From positions 15,275,654 to 15,339,653 of the forward strand of contig NC_133291.1 in assembly GCF_005239225.2 (NCBI RefSeq): DNA of 64,000 nt, written 5' to 3'. Shown one piece after another: positions 33,546 through 43,925 of this stretch. The translations under genes and the position numbers were made by a program. Under the pieces are notes generated by a model. The model did no database searches. It was not told where the DNA came from and worked only from the letters and a program-made list of their open reading frames with translations. Each line of letters starts with the position of its first letter. Positions within the stretch are counted from its first letter, which is position 1. This stretch comes from Populus alba (Eukaryota > Streptophyta > Magnoliopsida > Malpighiales > Salicaceae).

Positions 33546-34824
33546 TTCACTTCCAAGACATCATCAATCCCATTTAACTTTAAAATATAGAAGTCAATAT
33601 GAATTAATTGATTTCCCATCGTAATAGGAACATTTGGACACTGACCTGGACTTCTGATTTTGCTGCCATTGGCAACCACAACCTACAATCCCTCCATTGA
33701 TTCACATGCCAGTCCTAGTTTTGTCACCCACCGAGAGCCCAGGAAGCTATGAGTACTTCCTGAATCAATTAAAATCATTAAGTGATGTTGTCTAATGATG
33801 CCCTGAATTCTCATTGTTTTGCCTCCCGAATTCTCTCCCATGATGGCATGCAAGGATATTTCTGGCTGAATATCTTCTTCAAAATCATGGTCCTCGTTAT
33901 CTTCCTGGACGGATTCATCCACCCCATCTAGCCAGAACAAGTGCTTGCATTGATGTCCCCGATTGTAAACTTCATCACAGTTGAAGCATAAACTTTTGGC
34001 ACGTCTTTCATCCATCTCAGTCCGGTTAAGTCGTTTGAACGTTTTTTGGTTGGAAGAACTGGATGATGTATTTGATGATGGTTTATAAGCGGCTGGAATG
34101 AACCGCTTGGCTCCACTTCTCCTCTCATATAAACGTGCGAGACTCATGGCACTGATTAAATCTCTAGGTCTGTGCAATTCCACCTCAATTGCAATGTATT
34201 CTTGCAACCCACTGATGAAAATCTCCACTTTTTGCTCTGTTGTGAGAGGACCTGCTCGGGTTGCCAATTGCTCAAACTTATATTGAAATTCCTCCACGGT
34301 GCCGCCTTGTCTTAACTTGGAAAGTTCTCCCAATTTATTGCTTTGAATGGATGGGCCGAAACGAAGATGGCATTGTCGTTAAATTCTTCCCAAGAGATTC
34401 CAGGACGATCCCTATCCAATTTAAGGAACCAAACTTGTGCATCCTCATCTAAGTGATACGAAGCAATTTCTACCTTTTCTTCCTCTGGAATATGTTGATG
34501 GTGGAAGAAATGATCACAACGACTCAGCCACGCAAGCGGGTCAATTTTTCCATCATAAAGAGGAAATTCCAACCGGCTGTATCGGGGTAGTTATCCATGC
34601 CCCTCCAAACGATTACCCATCTGAGGATGTGCTCGTGGTCCCCGATTCACACTTCCATCATCTCCATGTTGAGCCTCCAATCTAGTGGCCGCTAAGTCCC
34701 TAGAAAGTTCTTCAATGCGAGCAGAGAGATGCTCCCTTTCGGTTCGATCATGTTGGCGGTTCTCCTGATACATCTTCATGAAGGTCTCAAATTGAACCTG
34801 TAGATTGTTTGAAGAATCACCCAT
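33546..34824 (-). pseudogene. Chromovirus gag and aspartic protease (broken)
   Basis: The likely start is at 34824 (MGDSSNNLQVQ), just after the primer site. Gag continues with FPLYDGKIDPLAWLSRCDHF and RQGGTVEEFQYKFEQLA. A zinc knuckle (CFNCDEVYNRGHQCK, near 33955-34000) and the protease active site (ILIDSGSTHSFLG, near 33745-33780) follow. Damage: TAA at 34591-34593, a 1-bp deletion near 34371, TAG at 33683-33685, and a 1-bp deletion near 33530 joining to the RT frame. The protease Asp-Ser-Gly is intact. Confidence 0.9.
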
Positions 34825-34832
34825 AACTTCCT

Positions 34833-34844
34833 GCTCTGATACCA
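34833..34844 (-). other. Primer binding site for initiator tRNA-Met
   Basis: On the minus strand, 3 bp after the 5' LTR, TGGTATCAGAGC is read. This is the standard complement to the 3' end of plant initiator Met-tRNA and fixes the orientation and LTR boundary. Confidence 0.95.
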
Positions 34845-34847
34845 ATT

Positions 34848-35338
34848 TGTTACGGTCCCAAGATTGCGATCGAGTTACAGGGCAATTGACAGTAAAATCC
34901 ACCTGTAAAGAATGGTGTTTACCCGACTTCCTTCCCTTATAACCTATTGTGAAAATATGTCAAGGGCTCGTTCAAGAGAGAACCCAACGATCTCAATGTG
35001 AATAAATTCAAATTTCTTCCTTGATTACTTCATGTCTTTGCTTACAATTTAAATAACTTGTTCAATAACCAACTCCTAAAAAATTGGCACCACTACTGCA
35101 CTATTTAAACCATTAACATAAAATAGAAAATAACAATTAAATAAAATGAGATATGCATGAAGTCTGCCAACTGGAGCATAGTGCGATACTGGCCATCACT
35201 TCAACTTCCAGTATTTTTAGCAGCCACAACTCCTAAGTTTCAGCAGCCACTTCAACCACGTCTTTGATACATTTTCCTTTAGCTGACTTCTTATCCACGT
35301 TGGCCAACTACTTATCCACGTGGAAGTTGTTCATAACA
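34848..35338 (-). repeat. 5' LTR of the chromovirus (491 bp)
   Basis: On the plus strand it begins TGTTACGGTCC and ends GTTCATAACA. It differs from the other LTR at roughly 12 positions, mostly transitions (for example near 34900, 34975, 34998, 35076 and 35260), and lacks the 110-bp duplication. Confidence 0.95.
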
Positions 35339-35343
35339 GCTAA

Positions 35344-36115
35344 TTTCAGAAATAATTTTTTTAAAATAAAAAATATTATTTGATATATTTTCAAATAAAA
35401 AATATTTTGAAATATAACCGTTGTGATACTCTCAAACATGTCATAGTCAAATCAGATTTTGATTTATAATTATAATAACTCAACTTTTTAAAATTTCATA
35501 AATTATAAAAACAATCTATTATTTTATTCAAATGGGTTAAATATATCAAATTGAGTTAATTCTTATATATATATCTGCATTTTGTGCATATGAATTTTTT
35601 CATTATTCAACTATACTTAAAAAAATGCATTTATAAAGGAATCTGGAAAGGTAAAACAGACTATACATCTTCTCGAATCTCATTTCTTTCTTGCTATCTT
35701 GCCCATATCCACTTCAAAATAAAAGAACACTCAAAGTGAATATACCTGAAAGTAGATTATCTAATTTAATTAAATAAAAAAAATTGATTCACAGTAGAAC
35801 AGACAACACATGTTGCATTTACTGTTGTCCCACTTCATATAAAACTTCTTCTTCTTCTTTTTTCAAAAATTGTTGATGTTTAAATTTTAAACATTAATCA
35901 TAAAAATTTCAATGATATTAGATGTGTATTTACAAACCTTCTTTCTGTAACTTCACTAAAAGCACATTTAATATTGTGGAAATTCTAGATAAAAAATATT
36001 TTTTATTTTTTAAAATTTATTTTTGATATTAATATATCAAAACGATTTAAAAATATCAAAGAAAAATTAAATTTAAATTAAAAAAAATAAATATTTTTCA
36101 AAAATATTTATATAC
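35344..36115. other. AT-rich flank of the chromovirus
   Basis: No gene. The dispersed AT-rich core appears at about 35960-36080 (ttttgatattaatatatcaaaacg). 35570-35880 is unique-looking AT-rich sequence with no long open frame. Confidence 0.4.
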
Positions 36116-36119
36116 TTTG

Positions 36120-37195
36120 TATCTTTAATACTTGAGGATATACTATACCGTGTAGTTTTACACCCCCAAATATTAAAGTCTACAGTTAAACCCTGACACT
36201 TTAAATATAAAAGTGAAAAAAATAATTGGTGAATGATTTTTGATATTTTAGCCAAACCCTGGATAATCATAAACTAGCATCTATTTTTGCATTTCAAAAC
36301 ATGAGAAAAATGCATTTTTTATTTTTATTTTTATAAATAGTATACTTTGAAAAATTTTAGAATTCAGCAGCATGCATGAAAACAAAAATTTTTTTTTTTG
36401 TTATTTTGAAAGAGGAAATAATTTTTTTAAAAAAATTGAGATTTGTTTTGAATTTTCAAAAATGTTTTTGAAACGTTTCGGAGAAAACCAAGTATTTTAA
36501 TACTAGATTTGTATCTTATAATGTAAAATATATAGTATGATATTATGCAAAATTATTAGAAAAACATACAAGAAAATCACAAATTTTTTGAAAGGGCTTT
36601 TGAAATTTTTAGATTTTTTTTTGTTTTTTTAATATTTTTTATTTTTTAATATTATTATTATATTATTAAATACATGAGTTAAGCCCAACCAATCCAACTA
36701 GGCCAGACCAAGCTGAGTTGGGTCAATTGACGGCCCAACAAATCTAGTCTTTTTTTAGGGGGCTAGGTTGGACCCGACCTAGCCATCTAGGCTGGGCCGA
36801 AACGGGTGCAACCCAGTTTACATCTGTTGGCAGAAGCTAGTAGTTGCAGGACATGAATTATTTCACGTCCTGCAAGCAGATAAGGGAGGATGGAAGGAGA
36901 AGAAGAGGCTTACTTGGTGTAGGGGTCGCGACTGCTGTCACTGGTCTGGCTAAGGATGATGGAAGGGTTGGTGGCTCGCAGCAGTGTTGAAGTGGTGGTT
37001 GAGTTCCTGTGGTGTTGGAAGAAAAAGTCTACGATGGAATGGGAGAAGGAGAGATTGGCAGTGGTGATTCTTGTCATTAGCGACGAGATTGTGTTATAGT
37101 TGTTCACGGCTGTGCTGAGGTGGCGGCAACTAAAAACACGGTGAAGAGATGGGAGGTAAAATAAAACTTGCAAAAAAATAATGGGGGGAGGATGG
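36120..37195. repeat. Inverted repeat arm A (~1 kb)
   Basis: Aligned by eye with the reverse complement of 43000-43925: shared landmarks in order are the tgtagttttaca..attaaagtctaca segment (36150-36190), atgcatgaaaa (36371-36382), ccaagtattttaata (36488-36505), (ATT)n, the ggccagaccaa/ggccaggct and gggcc..aac text (36680-36790), and the acc-rich part with ccaccaccgc-like codons read on the minus strand (36900-37150). The 87-codon minus frame at 36910-37173 matches the 43 kb copy loosely and is not a gene I recognise. Probably an unclassified retrotransposon fragment. Confidence 0.55.
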
Positions 37196-38170
37196 TTTTT
37201 TACCCACTTTTCACACGATTTTCTTCATGTTCATCCACCCCTATTTACAAGGGATGAAATAGAGATGTTTTGACTTTAATGTTGCTAAACCTTGGCCCTT
37301 AATTCAGCTTTGAAGGATCTTAATTGTTGGCTCAAAGTTAACATCATGAATTGTCAAATACGGCAGTTGAAGGCTTCTTGAGTTGATCTCTTTGGGCCAA
37401 CGCCACGATTGCTGTGGTGTTAACCAATTAGAAAGGACCATACCAAGGTGTAGTAAGATGTTAAATGATCATTTTCGTGCAAGTTTTGTCAAATTTGATG
37501 GAGAAATGAAGCATTAAATGCCCTTAAAAAGTAGCTTTCTGAGTAGTCTTTTCAGTGGAAATTTGAAGAAGAAGATGAACAATAACCAAAATGGCATCGT
37601 TTTGGTAAAGTTCAACTTAGTTCTTTGATTTGTGATTTCTCTCAATTATACTCTTGATTGGTTTCAAACTTTTAATTTTGTGTAATTTTTTCTCTAACGA
37701 ACTTCAATTTCAACCCTGTATTGTAGCGCATTTCACATTAGATTTATGCAAATTGACTCTTAATTCACCATTAAAGTTTCAATTTTTCTTCAATTTCACC
37801 CTTGATGTTTATAAATTGGGCCCTCATAGTTTGACGCCTTTTGAAAAATGATAATTTGTTGTGAATTTCTTCAATTTAACCCTTAATTGACTCCAAAACT
37901 TTAATTTTCTTGCGATTTTAACCCTGATTTGAACCAATTAACTTTGTAAAAAATAAATTTGGTCTCATAAAATTTCAATCTTCTTAATTAAGCCCAAAAT
38001 AGGCTTCCAAACTTAATTTTTCACCAATTAAGTCCTCAGTAAAATTAATTTGATCCATTTAAAGTATCATTAAATCCTTATACTTAATTAAAATTTTTAA
38101 TTAGTCCCAAATTAATTCTTAAACATAATTAAATTTTCAATTTGGGCCATGATTAAATATAATTGGCCTA
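37196..38170. repeat. Degenerate aatttcaaccctt-type repeat sequence
   Basis: From about 37620 to 38170, phrases such as tcaatttcaacccttaattgactccaaaactttaa recur every 60-80 bp with drift. This style is common in non-coding parts of plant LTR elements. 37196-37620 is balanced but has no long open frame. Confidence 0.45.
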
Positions 38171-40239
38171 TTAAAAATCTAATTATATTATTGGGCTTAA
38201 TTTTTATGCAGATTCATCCAGAAATTATTTAATTTGACTTGAAATCCGCATTGTTTTTCAAGTTTTGGTAAGGGTCTAGGCTTCTAATTTGTCAAAAAAA
38301 AAAAAAAACATTCCAGCTTGATTTTTTTTTGTATATTTCAGATTTTTCTCAGTCAGTTTTTGTTAAAATACTAGTTCTATTGCTATTATTATTTATTATT
38401 TATCTTAATTTTAAAATAAAAAATGATAAATTTTTGAGGTGGGTAATGGCATCTTTTTAGTTGTATATGTTGCAATCAAAACCAACATTATGCAAGGCAG
38501 TACTTATCATAAAAATCCAGATAGGTAGGTTGATGGTCCATCTCTGATAGAGACATTAGGTCACGAGATCAATAAACAAAAAAAAATACTCATTAACTCA
38601 AAATCAAAGCTTTTATGTTAAAAGAAAAAAAAAATCACTAACACGTTGAATAAGAATTGAAGAAACTGGAAAGAGTGAGGCTGAGAGAGTGAATGATTGT
38701 TGATGGTGTGGTGTGGTTGGGCTACGGGTCATGGGAGAGAGAAGAGAACAATTAAATATACTATTTATATCAAATATTACTTTTGTGATTATACTTATTA
38801 AGATTTAAGAGTGGCTAGATTGGGCTGGACGGGTTTTAAATATTCTGATTTATTATTTAATTTATAATATCTATTTATTAAATTTTGTATCATTATTTAT
38901 ATAATATCCTTTGAGTCGGGTTGAATAATTTAAAAATTTTTTCGATTATGGAAACAACAACATCTTAATCCAAGTTATCATGCCAATTTCATGATTTAAA
39001 CTAAATAAAAATATGAACATTAAAATAGTTATTTGATTATAATTGAAATGATATTATTCAAATACTCTTTCTAGAATAATTACTTTACTCGAATCCAATA
39101 TAATTTTAAAATAAAAATATTTTGAATTCAATTTCTAAATTCTAAACCCCATTTTGAATAATAACTCAAATATATTATTAATTGATTTAAAATTTTAATT
39201 AATTAATATTATTTAAAATAAAATAATTTTAAAAAAGACTTCAAATTGAATTTTAAAAAAAAAATCAGACCAATATAGTGGCTGAAAAAATCAAAAGGAT
39301 GAGATTCTTTTTCTCTAAAATTCATTTTTCAAGTCATTTTCACTCCAAAACACCTAAAACAAATACACTACTCATCTCAATAAATCAATCTATCAGCTTA
39401 AAATACCTCTAAATCAATTAAAAAAATAGAATCAAACCTTAAAATCAAAAGATTTAAAATCATCATTATGGAACTCTTCTTGTTGAATACAATCCCTTGA
39501 TACTGAGTTTGATTATTTTTATTGTTGGGATAGTAAAAATCAATAACCTGTTTTCTCCTCATTATTTTCAGGTGAGTTTCTCTTTCTTGTCTGAAAATCA
39601 ATGTCCAAAAAATAAACAAAATTAACTAGTGTATCAAAATAAAAATTATAGCAAATTTGGAATTAACCATACATATTCTTTGTGTTTCCCGTTTTAATCT
39701 TCTACTTTTTAATTTGCTATTTTAATTATAATTTCAAGTCTAAAAAGAGAAAAGACATGAATTGGGTGGATTATAAATATCAAGTATTGTCTTCATTAAA
39801 ATAGAAGAATTAATTGTTAGGGAGTTCAATTCTTAACAAATATTAAGAATAGAACTTGTTTGTGTCCCATAATAGAGATCATCAGATTGATTCTCTGTCA
39901 TAACGTATATCAAGCTACCCTGGCTTAATTCCCCTTTATAATTATATCGATAATTACCGGAACAATAGAAGGGAAAAGGAATAGATAATTAGAGAGCTTG
40001 TCCATGAGACGAGACAACCTAAAACCAGTGCATATGCCTAATAATTCCTCCTATTGCCACCTCAAAACATGCCTAAAGATAAACTCCCTTCATACATTGA
40101 TCCGCCGATAGCCATTCTCAACCTCCGAATCTCTAAAGGAAAGATGGTTACAGCAGGAAAACATCTGTCTGTATACAACCATGCATGGAAAGTTCTCCAA
40201 AAAGAATGACAAACTTTTCAAAAGTTAGTTAGTTTCTCT
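38171..40239. other. Intergenic AT-rich sequence upstream of the repeat-protein gene
   Basis: No gene is supported. An A run lies near 38297. 38640-38760 is more balanced. 39240-40240 is AT-rich and likely holds distal promoter sequence of the next gene. Confidence 0.4.
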
Positions 40240-40323
40240 CTCTGAATTATATATATTAAGAAGGGGAGAGAACTCTCATCATTGCCTGCATATATATCTC
40301 TTCTTTTTTAGAAATTCAAGAAA
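40240..40323 (+). promoter_or_regulatory. Core promoter and 5' UTR of the repeat-protein gene
   Basis: A TATA-like tatatatatta stretch lies at about 40247-40258, about 70 bp before the ATG at 40324, and is flanked by CT- and GA-rich tracts. Transcription would start near 40280 and give a short leader. Inferred from position. Confidence 0.45.
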
Positions 40324-41520
40324 ATGGGTTGTGGAAAATCAAAACATGATGTTGCCGCTGGAAACACCATCACCCGTAAGAAATCTGATGTGGGTAGCAA
40401 CAAAAGCAATTATAAAGACTTAGAGCCTACAGTCAACGCAAGCATATTGGAGGAACAAAAAGAAAACCAAATTCCTAGCCAAGAGTCATCAAAAGAGGTT
40501 GTCGCTGGTGTTCGGGATGTAAATGTAATGGTTGTTGCTGGTGTTCAGGATGGAAATGTAGAGGCTGTCGCTAGTGAACAAGATGCAAATGTAGAGGCTG
40601 TTGCTGTTGTACAGGATGCAAATGTAGAGGCTGTCGAGGCTGTCGCTGTTGTACAGGATGCAAATGTAGAGGCTGTCGCTGTTGTTCAGGATGCAAATGT
40701 AGAGGCTGTCGCTGTTGTTCAGGATGCAAATGTAGAGGCTGTCGCTGTTGTGCAGGATGCAAATGTAGAGGTTGTCGCTAGTGAACAAGATGCAAATGTA
40801 GAGGCTGTCGCTGTTGTGCAGGAACAAGATGCAAATGTAGAGGCTGCCGCTGTTGTTCAGGATGCAAATGTAGAGGCTGTCGCTGTTGTGCAGGATGCAA
40901 ATGTAGAGGTTGTCGCTAGTGAACAAGATGCAAATGTAGAGGCTGTCGCTGTTGTGCAGGAACAAGATGCAAATGTAGAGGCTGTCGCTGTTGTGAAGGA
41001 TGCAAATGCAGAGGTTGTCTCTAGTGAACAAGATGCAAATGTAGAAGCTGTCGCTGTTGTGCAGGATGCAAATGTAGAGGTTGTTGCTGTTGTACAGGAT
41101 GCAAATGAGAAAGAAGAATTGAAGGGAGGAGGCAAAGATGTGGAGATTAAAGAAGAAAGTGTTGTCGAGAAGCAGGAACCAGGAAAGTTGATTTCAGAAG
41201 AGACGTCAGATAACGTTTCTGAGGGAAAGTCCGAGAACGAGAGTTTGTCAAATGAGAGTGCTAAATTGGATGATGTTGCCAAGGAAACATTGGTCGAGAA
41301 AGAAACAAAACAAGAAGCAGAAAATGGTTTGTTATAGACTCGAGACAGCTTAACCTTGAAATAAAAAACATTAATTTGTTGTTATTATATCTTAAATTGA
41401 TCTGCTTGCATATGTACAGAAGAGCCTCAAGCCATGAAGCAAGAGAATGCTGACGAGGAGCCAGAAGTTGCAAACCCTATAACTGCTGAGCTAGAAGCTG
41501 CAAACCCTACTACAAATTAA
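40324..41520 (+). CDS. N-myristoylated acidic protein with 11-residue repeats, 367 aa
   Basis: Two exons, 40324-41326 and 41420-41520, joined by a 93-bp GT-AG intron; 1104 bp close in frame on TAA. If the intron is retained the frame stops at 41335-41337 after 337 codons. The N-terminus MGCGKSK is a good N-myristoylation signal with Cys3 for palmitoylation, so plasma-membrane attachment is likely. Residues about 60-262 consist of about 18 degenerate copies of an 11-residue unit (QDANVEAVAVV), with variants VVASE and VVQE. The C-terminal third is Glu/Lys-rich and probably disordered, and exon 2 carries two short EVANP/EAANP repeats. No enzyme domain is seen. It resembles small plant-specific MGCGKS-type membrane-linked proteins, but I cannot name a family or function. 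Confidence 0.75.
40501..41110 (+). repeat. Coding minisatellite, 33-bp unit
   Basis: About 18 copies of a 33-bp unit (gatgcaaatgtagaggctgt...), with in-frame 39- and 42-bp variants. A higher-order unit of four repeats (138 bp) occurs twice in succession around 40750-41030. All length changes are multiples of 3, so the frame is kept. Adjacent copies are almost identical, pointing to recent expansion. Confidence 0.9.
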
Positions 41521-41775
41521 GAAGCAGGAGAATTCTCAGGTCTATATGTTACTGCATGGAAGAAATTCAAATGAACTAACAGAACACAACTTTTCTGCAA
41601 GATAAGCTGGTGCGTGGGTTTCACCAAGAGAGGATTTGAAGTCAACTTGAGAGGAAAGTCAGGATATGTGAAACTTATAGCTGCATGCCTTGTATTTATT
41701 TATCAAGTAAATTGTTTTTCTAGTTTATGTGGTAATTTGCAACATCCAATAAAAGAACTCATCAGAACTGTCAAG
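41521..41775 (+). terminator. 3' UTR with AATAAA signal of the repeat-protein gene
   Basis: AATAAA lies at 41748-41753, about 230 bp after the stop codon. It is the only clear canonical hexamer at a normal distance and the likely polyadenylation signal. Confidence 0.5.
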
Positions 41776-42489
41776 ATTAATCATAAATTTGTTATTCTCT
41801 TCTCATTTTTCCCTTTTTTGGTACGTAAAACTTGTGGTGTACTTTTTCCATGGCCAAGCTGATCGATTTCAGAACTTAATTCACCTTTATATTTTTATCA
41901 GTCTCAAATTCTTAGATTGATTCAAGAGGGATAATAGCCCTTAACATTTCATTTAAGTAATTAATTCAAATATGCAGCAGCACAGAATACAGAAAAACTT
42001 GCTGTCAGGATCACCATGAGGAGACGAGAAAAGAAAAGAACCCATGGCTGCAACTCGATAAACCAGGATTGCATATAGTTCCAGGAACTAGGTTACAACA
42101 CGGTGATACAACTCCAAGCACATTTACAACCTCGCACAAGCTCATCTAGAGTAATTCTTAACATTAACTGCTCTTACAGGATGAATATTTGTATGGCCCC
42201 AAAATGGAATTAATATCAGTTCATCAATGGGAGTCCATGAAAATCACCGATTCAACCATCCAAGTTCAAATGGAAACATATGCAAACCAATATAACGACG
42301 CTCATTCCAATAGTGTGTCTTTATATTAACAAGGTGTGGAATGTACGAATCAATATCTATATACATAAAGCCTTGTGATAATGCTCACGGCACTGGTCAT
42401 CAGCTACAGCTTCGAAGAAGGCTCCAAGTATAAAAATAGAGAAAAGCTCGTTAGGGCAGAAAAGCCCACAACTGGCCTCTCATTTAAAA
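41776..42489. other. Non-repetitive sequence, possible 3' end of a minus-strand gene
   Basis: Composition is balanced and repeat-free, unlike both flanks. On the minus strand an open stretch of about 35-45 codons ends at a TAG (42357-42359) and includes EAVADDQCREHYHKAL, which reads like a real protein C-terminus. Upstream of it on that strand lie only a truncated MITE and an inverted-repeat arm, so any gene would be cut off. 41776-42350 could be its 3' UTR. Not recognised. Confidence 0.25.
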
Positions 42490-43013
42490 CCTAGACATTT
42501 TTGTTTGGTATTGCGATAGCTTTTATAGCTACGACTTGAAAAAAATTATTTTATAAGAAGTATTTTTAGTTGAAATTAATTTGATATTTATATATATTTA
42601 GTTAAAATTAAGGTTGAACAAATGGTAGTTTAATGTGTTTGTTAAGAATGCTTTTTAGATTGAGGTTATAAAATAACTATAAAATATTTATTATTATTAA
42701 TGGTTTTAAATTTAAATATTATAGATTTAACTACTACTATTACATCATGAAATAAATAATACTTTATATAAAATATTTTTTATTATTCCATTAAACTTAC
42801 AATTCCATCACGTACAAAATTCATCCGATAAGAACTGCAATTTCCATGATTTTTTGAGCTTGCAATAAAATTAGGTGAAATATTATCAGGAATAAAATTG
42901 ACATTACAATGTGAGTAAATTTAATTCACTCTAAGCTATTTTTTTTCAAAAAAAAAAAAAATTATTGCTCACGTAAACAATACGAGTGAAATCAATTCAC
43001 TGCATTGGTTTTT
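42490..43013. mobile_element. Truncated, inverted copy of the 19.97-21.09 kb element
   Basis: The reverse complement of 42490-43013 aligns with 20250-21090: shared segments include accaRtgcag, gatttcactc, gtgaattaaatttactc, aaaaaatcatgRaaa and the gtttggtattgcg terminal region. The end corresponding to 19967-20250 is missing. The inverted-repeat arm B begins at the broken end. Confidence 0.6.
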
Positions 43014-43925
43014 CAAAGACAACTATTAATAGACCAACTCCTCCCCCATCACTGTCATGGTCTAATGATAGAAACCACTACCGCAACCATCGCATGTTTC
43101 CCCTCTCCTTTACAGGTTACTGCTTCTTCCTCTAACTGCCGACACCAGCAACCATTTCCTCCACTGAAGCCTCCAAAGCCACCGACCAAACCTCCTCATC
43201 ATAACCACAACCCCCACGCCAGGCAACCTCCCCCCATTCTTTGTGCCCCCCCCGGCCGTATGGTTCATTGTCTGCATGTAGAACGAGAACAATTTAATTA
43301 TCCTATGAGTTGGGTTGGGCTCGTGTGAGTTTAGCCTGGCCTAGAAAAAAAAAACAAAAGAAAAGGGCTAGGTTTGTTGAGTCGCCAATCGGCCCAAATG
43401 GATGGGTCAACTAAATTATTATTATTATTATTATTATATATAAACAACAAATTCTAAAAAACATTCCAAGGGTCGTTTTAAATTATGATTTTTTTCACGT
43501 GTTTTTCTACCTATTCTGTATAATATTAGGTTGTATTTTTTACACTATAAAATGACAAATTTGATATTAAAATACTTGGTTTTTTCTGAAATATTTTTAA
43601 AAAAATTTAAAAAAAATCTCAAAACTTTTAAATTAATTTCCCTTATCAAAAAACAAAAAACAAATATTTTATTTTCATGCATACAACTAAATCTTAAAGG
43701 TTTTCTAAGCATGTTTTCATAAAAAAATCGAAAAAACAAATTGCATCTTTCTCATATATATAAAGGGATATCATAACTTATTTGTTTAAATTTAATTAAA
43801 AAACCCCTCACCAATCATTTTGTTTATTTTATATTAAGATTTAGATGTAGACTTTAATAGTTAGCGATGTAAAACTACACAATAGAGTACATCATCAGAT
43901 ATTAAAAATATAAGGTGTAAAATAA
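43005..43925. repeat. Inverted repeat arm B (~0.9 kb)
   Basis: Reverse-complement partner of 36120-37195 (see landmarks there). It contains the (ATT)n run at about 43418-43437 and a C-rich segment (43090-43255) with a proline-rich 107-codon frame at 43005-43328, which I take as incidental. The repeat-protein gene lies between the two arms. Confidence 0.55.

Larger units (their letters stand above)
28840..35338 (-). mobile_element. Ty3/gypsy chromovirus, near complete but inactive
   Basis: A 6499-bp element on the minus strand with two LTRs, primer site, gag, protease, reverse transcriptase, RNase H, integrase and chromodomain in that order (integrase last, hence Ty3/gypsy). Flanking 5-mers are GTTAA (28835-28839) and GCTAA (35339-35343), a target duplication with one mismatch. 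Without the nested hAT element and the LTR duplication the length is about 5.3 kb, normal for plant chromoviruses. At least six in-frame stops, two 1-bp frameshifts, an altered catalytic residue and the nested insertion make it non-functional. The LTRs differ at about 12 of 491 aligned positions, so the insertion is fairly recent. Confidence 0.95.

Noticed and set aside
40489..41031. Long minus-strand open frame (180 codons) opposite the repeat-protein gene
   Set aside because: It is a by-product of the 33-bp coding repeat read on the other strand. The plus-strand frame has a start, a myristoylation signal, good splice sites and a non-repeat C-terminus.
43005..43328. Proline-rich plus-strand frame of 107 codons
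   Set aside because: It falls in an inverted-repeat arm whose other copy does not keep the frame, so it is probably incidental.
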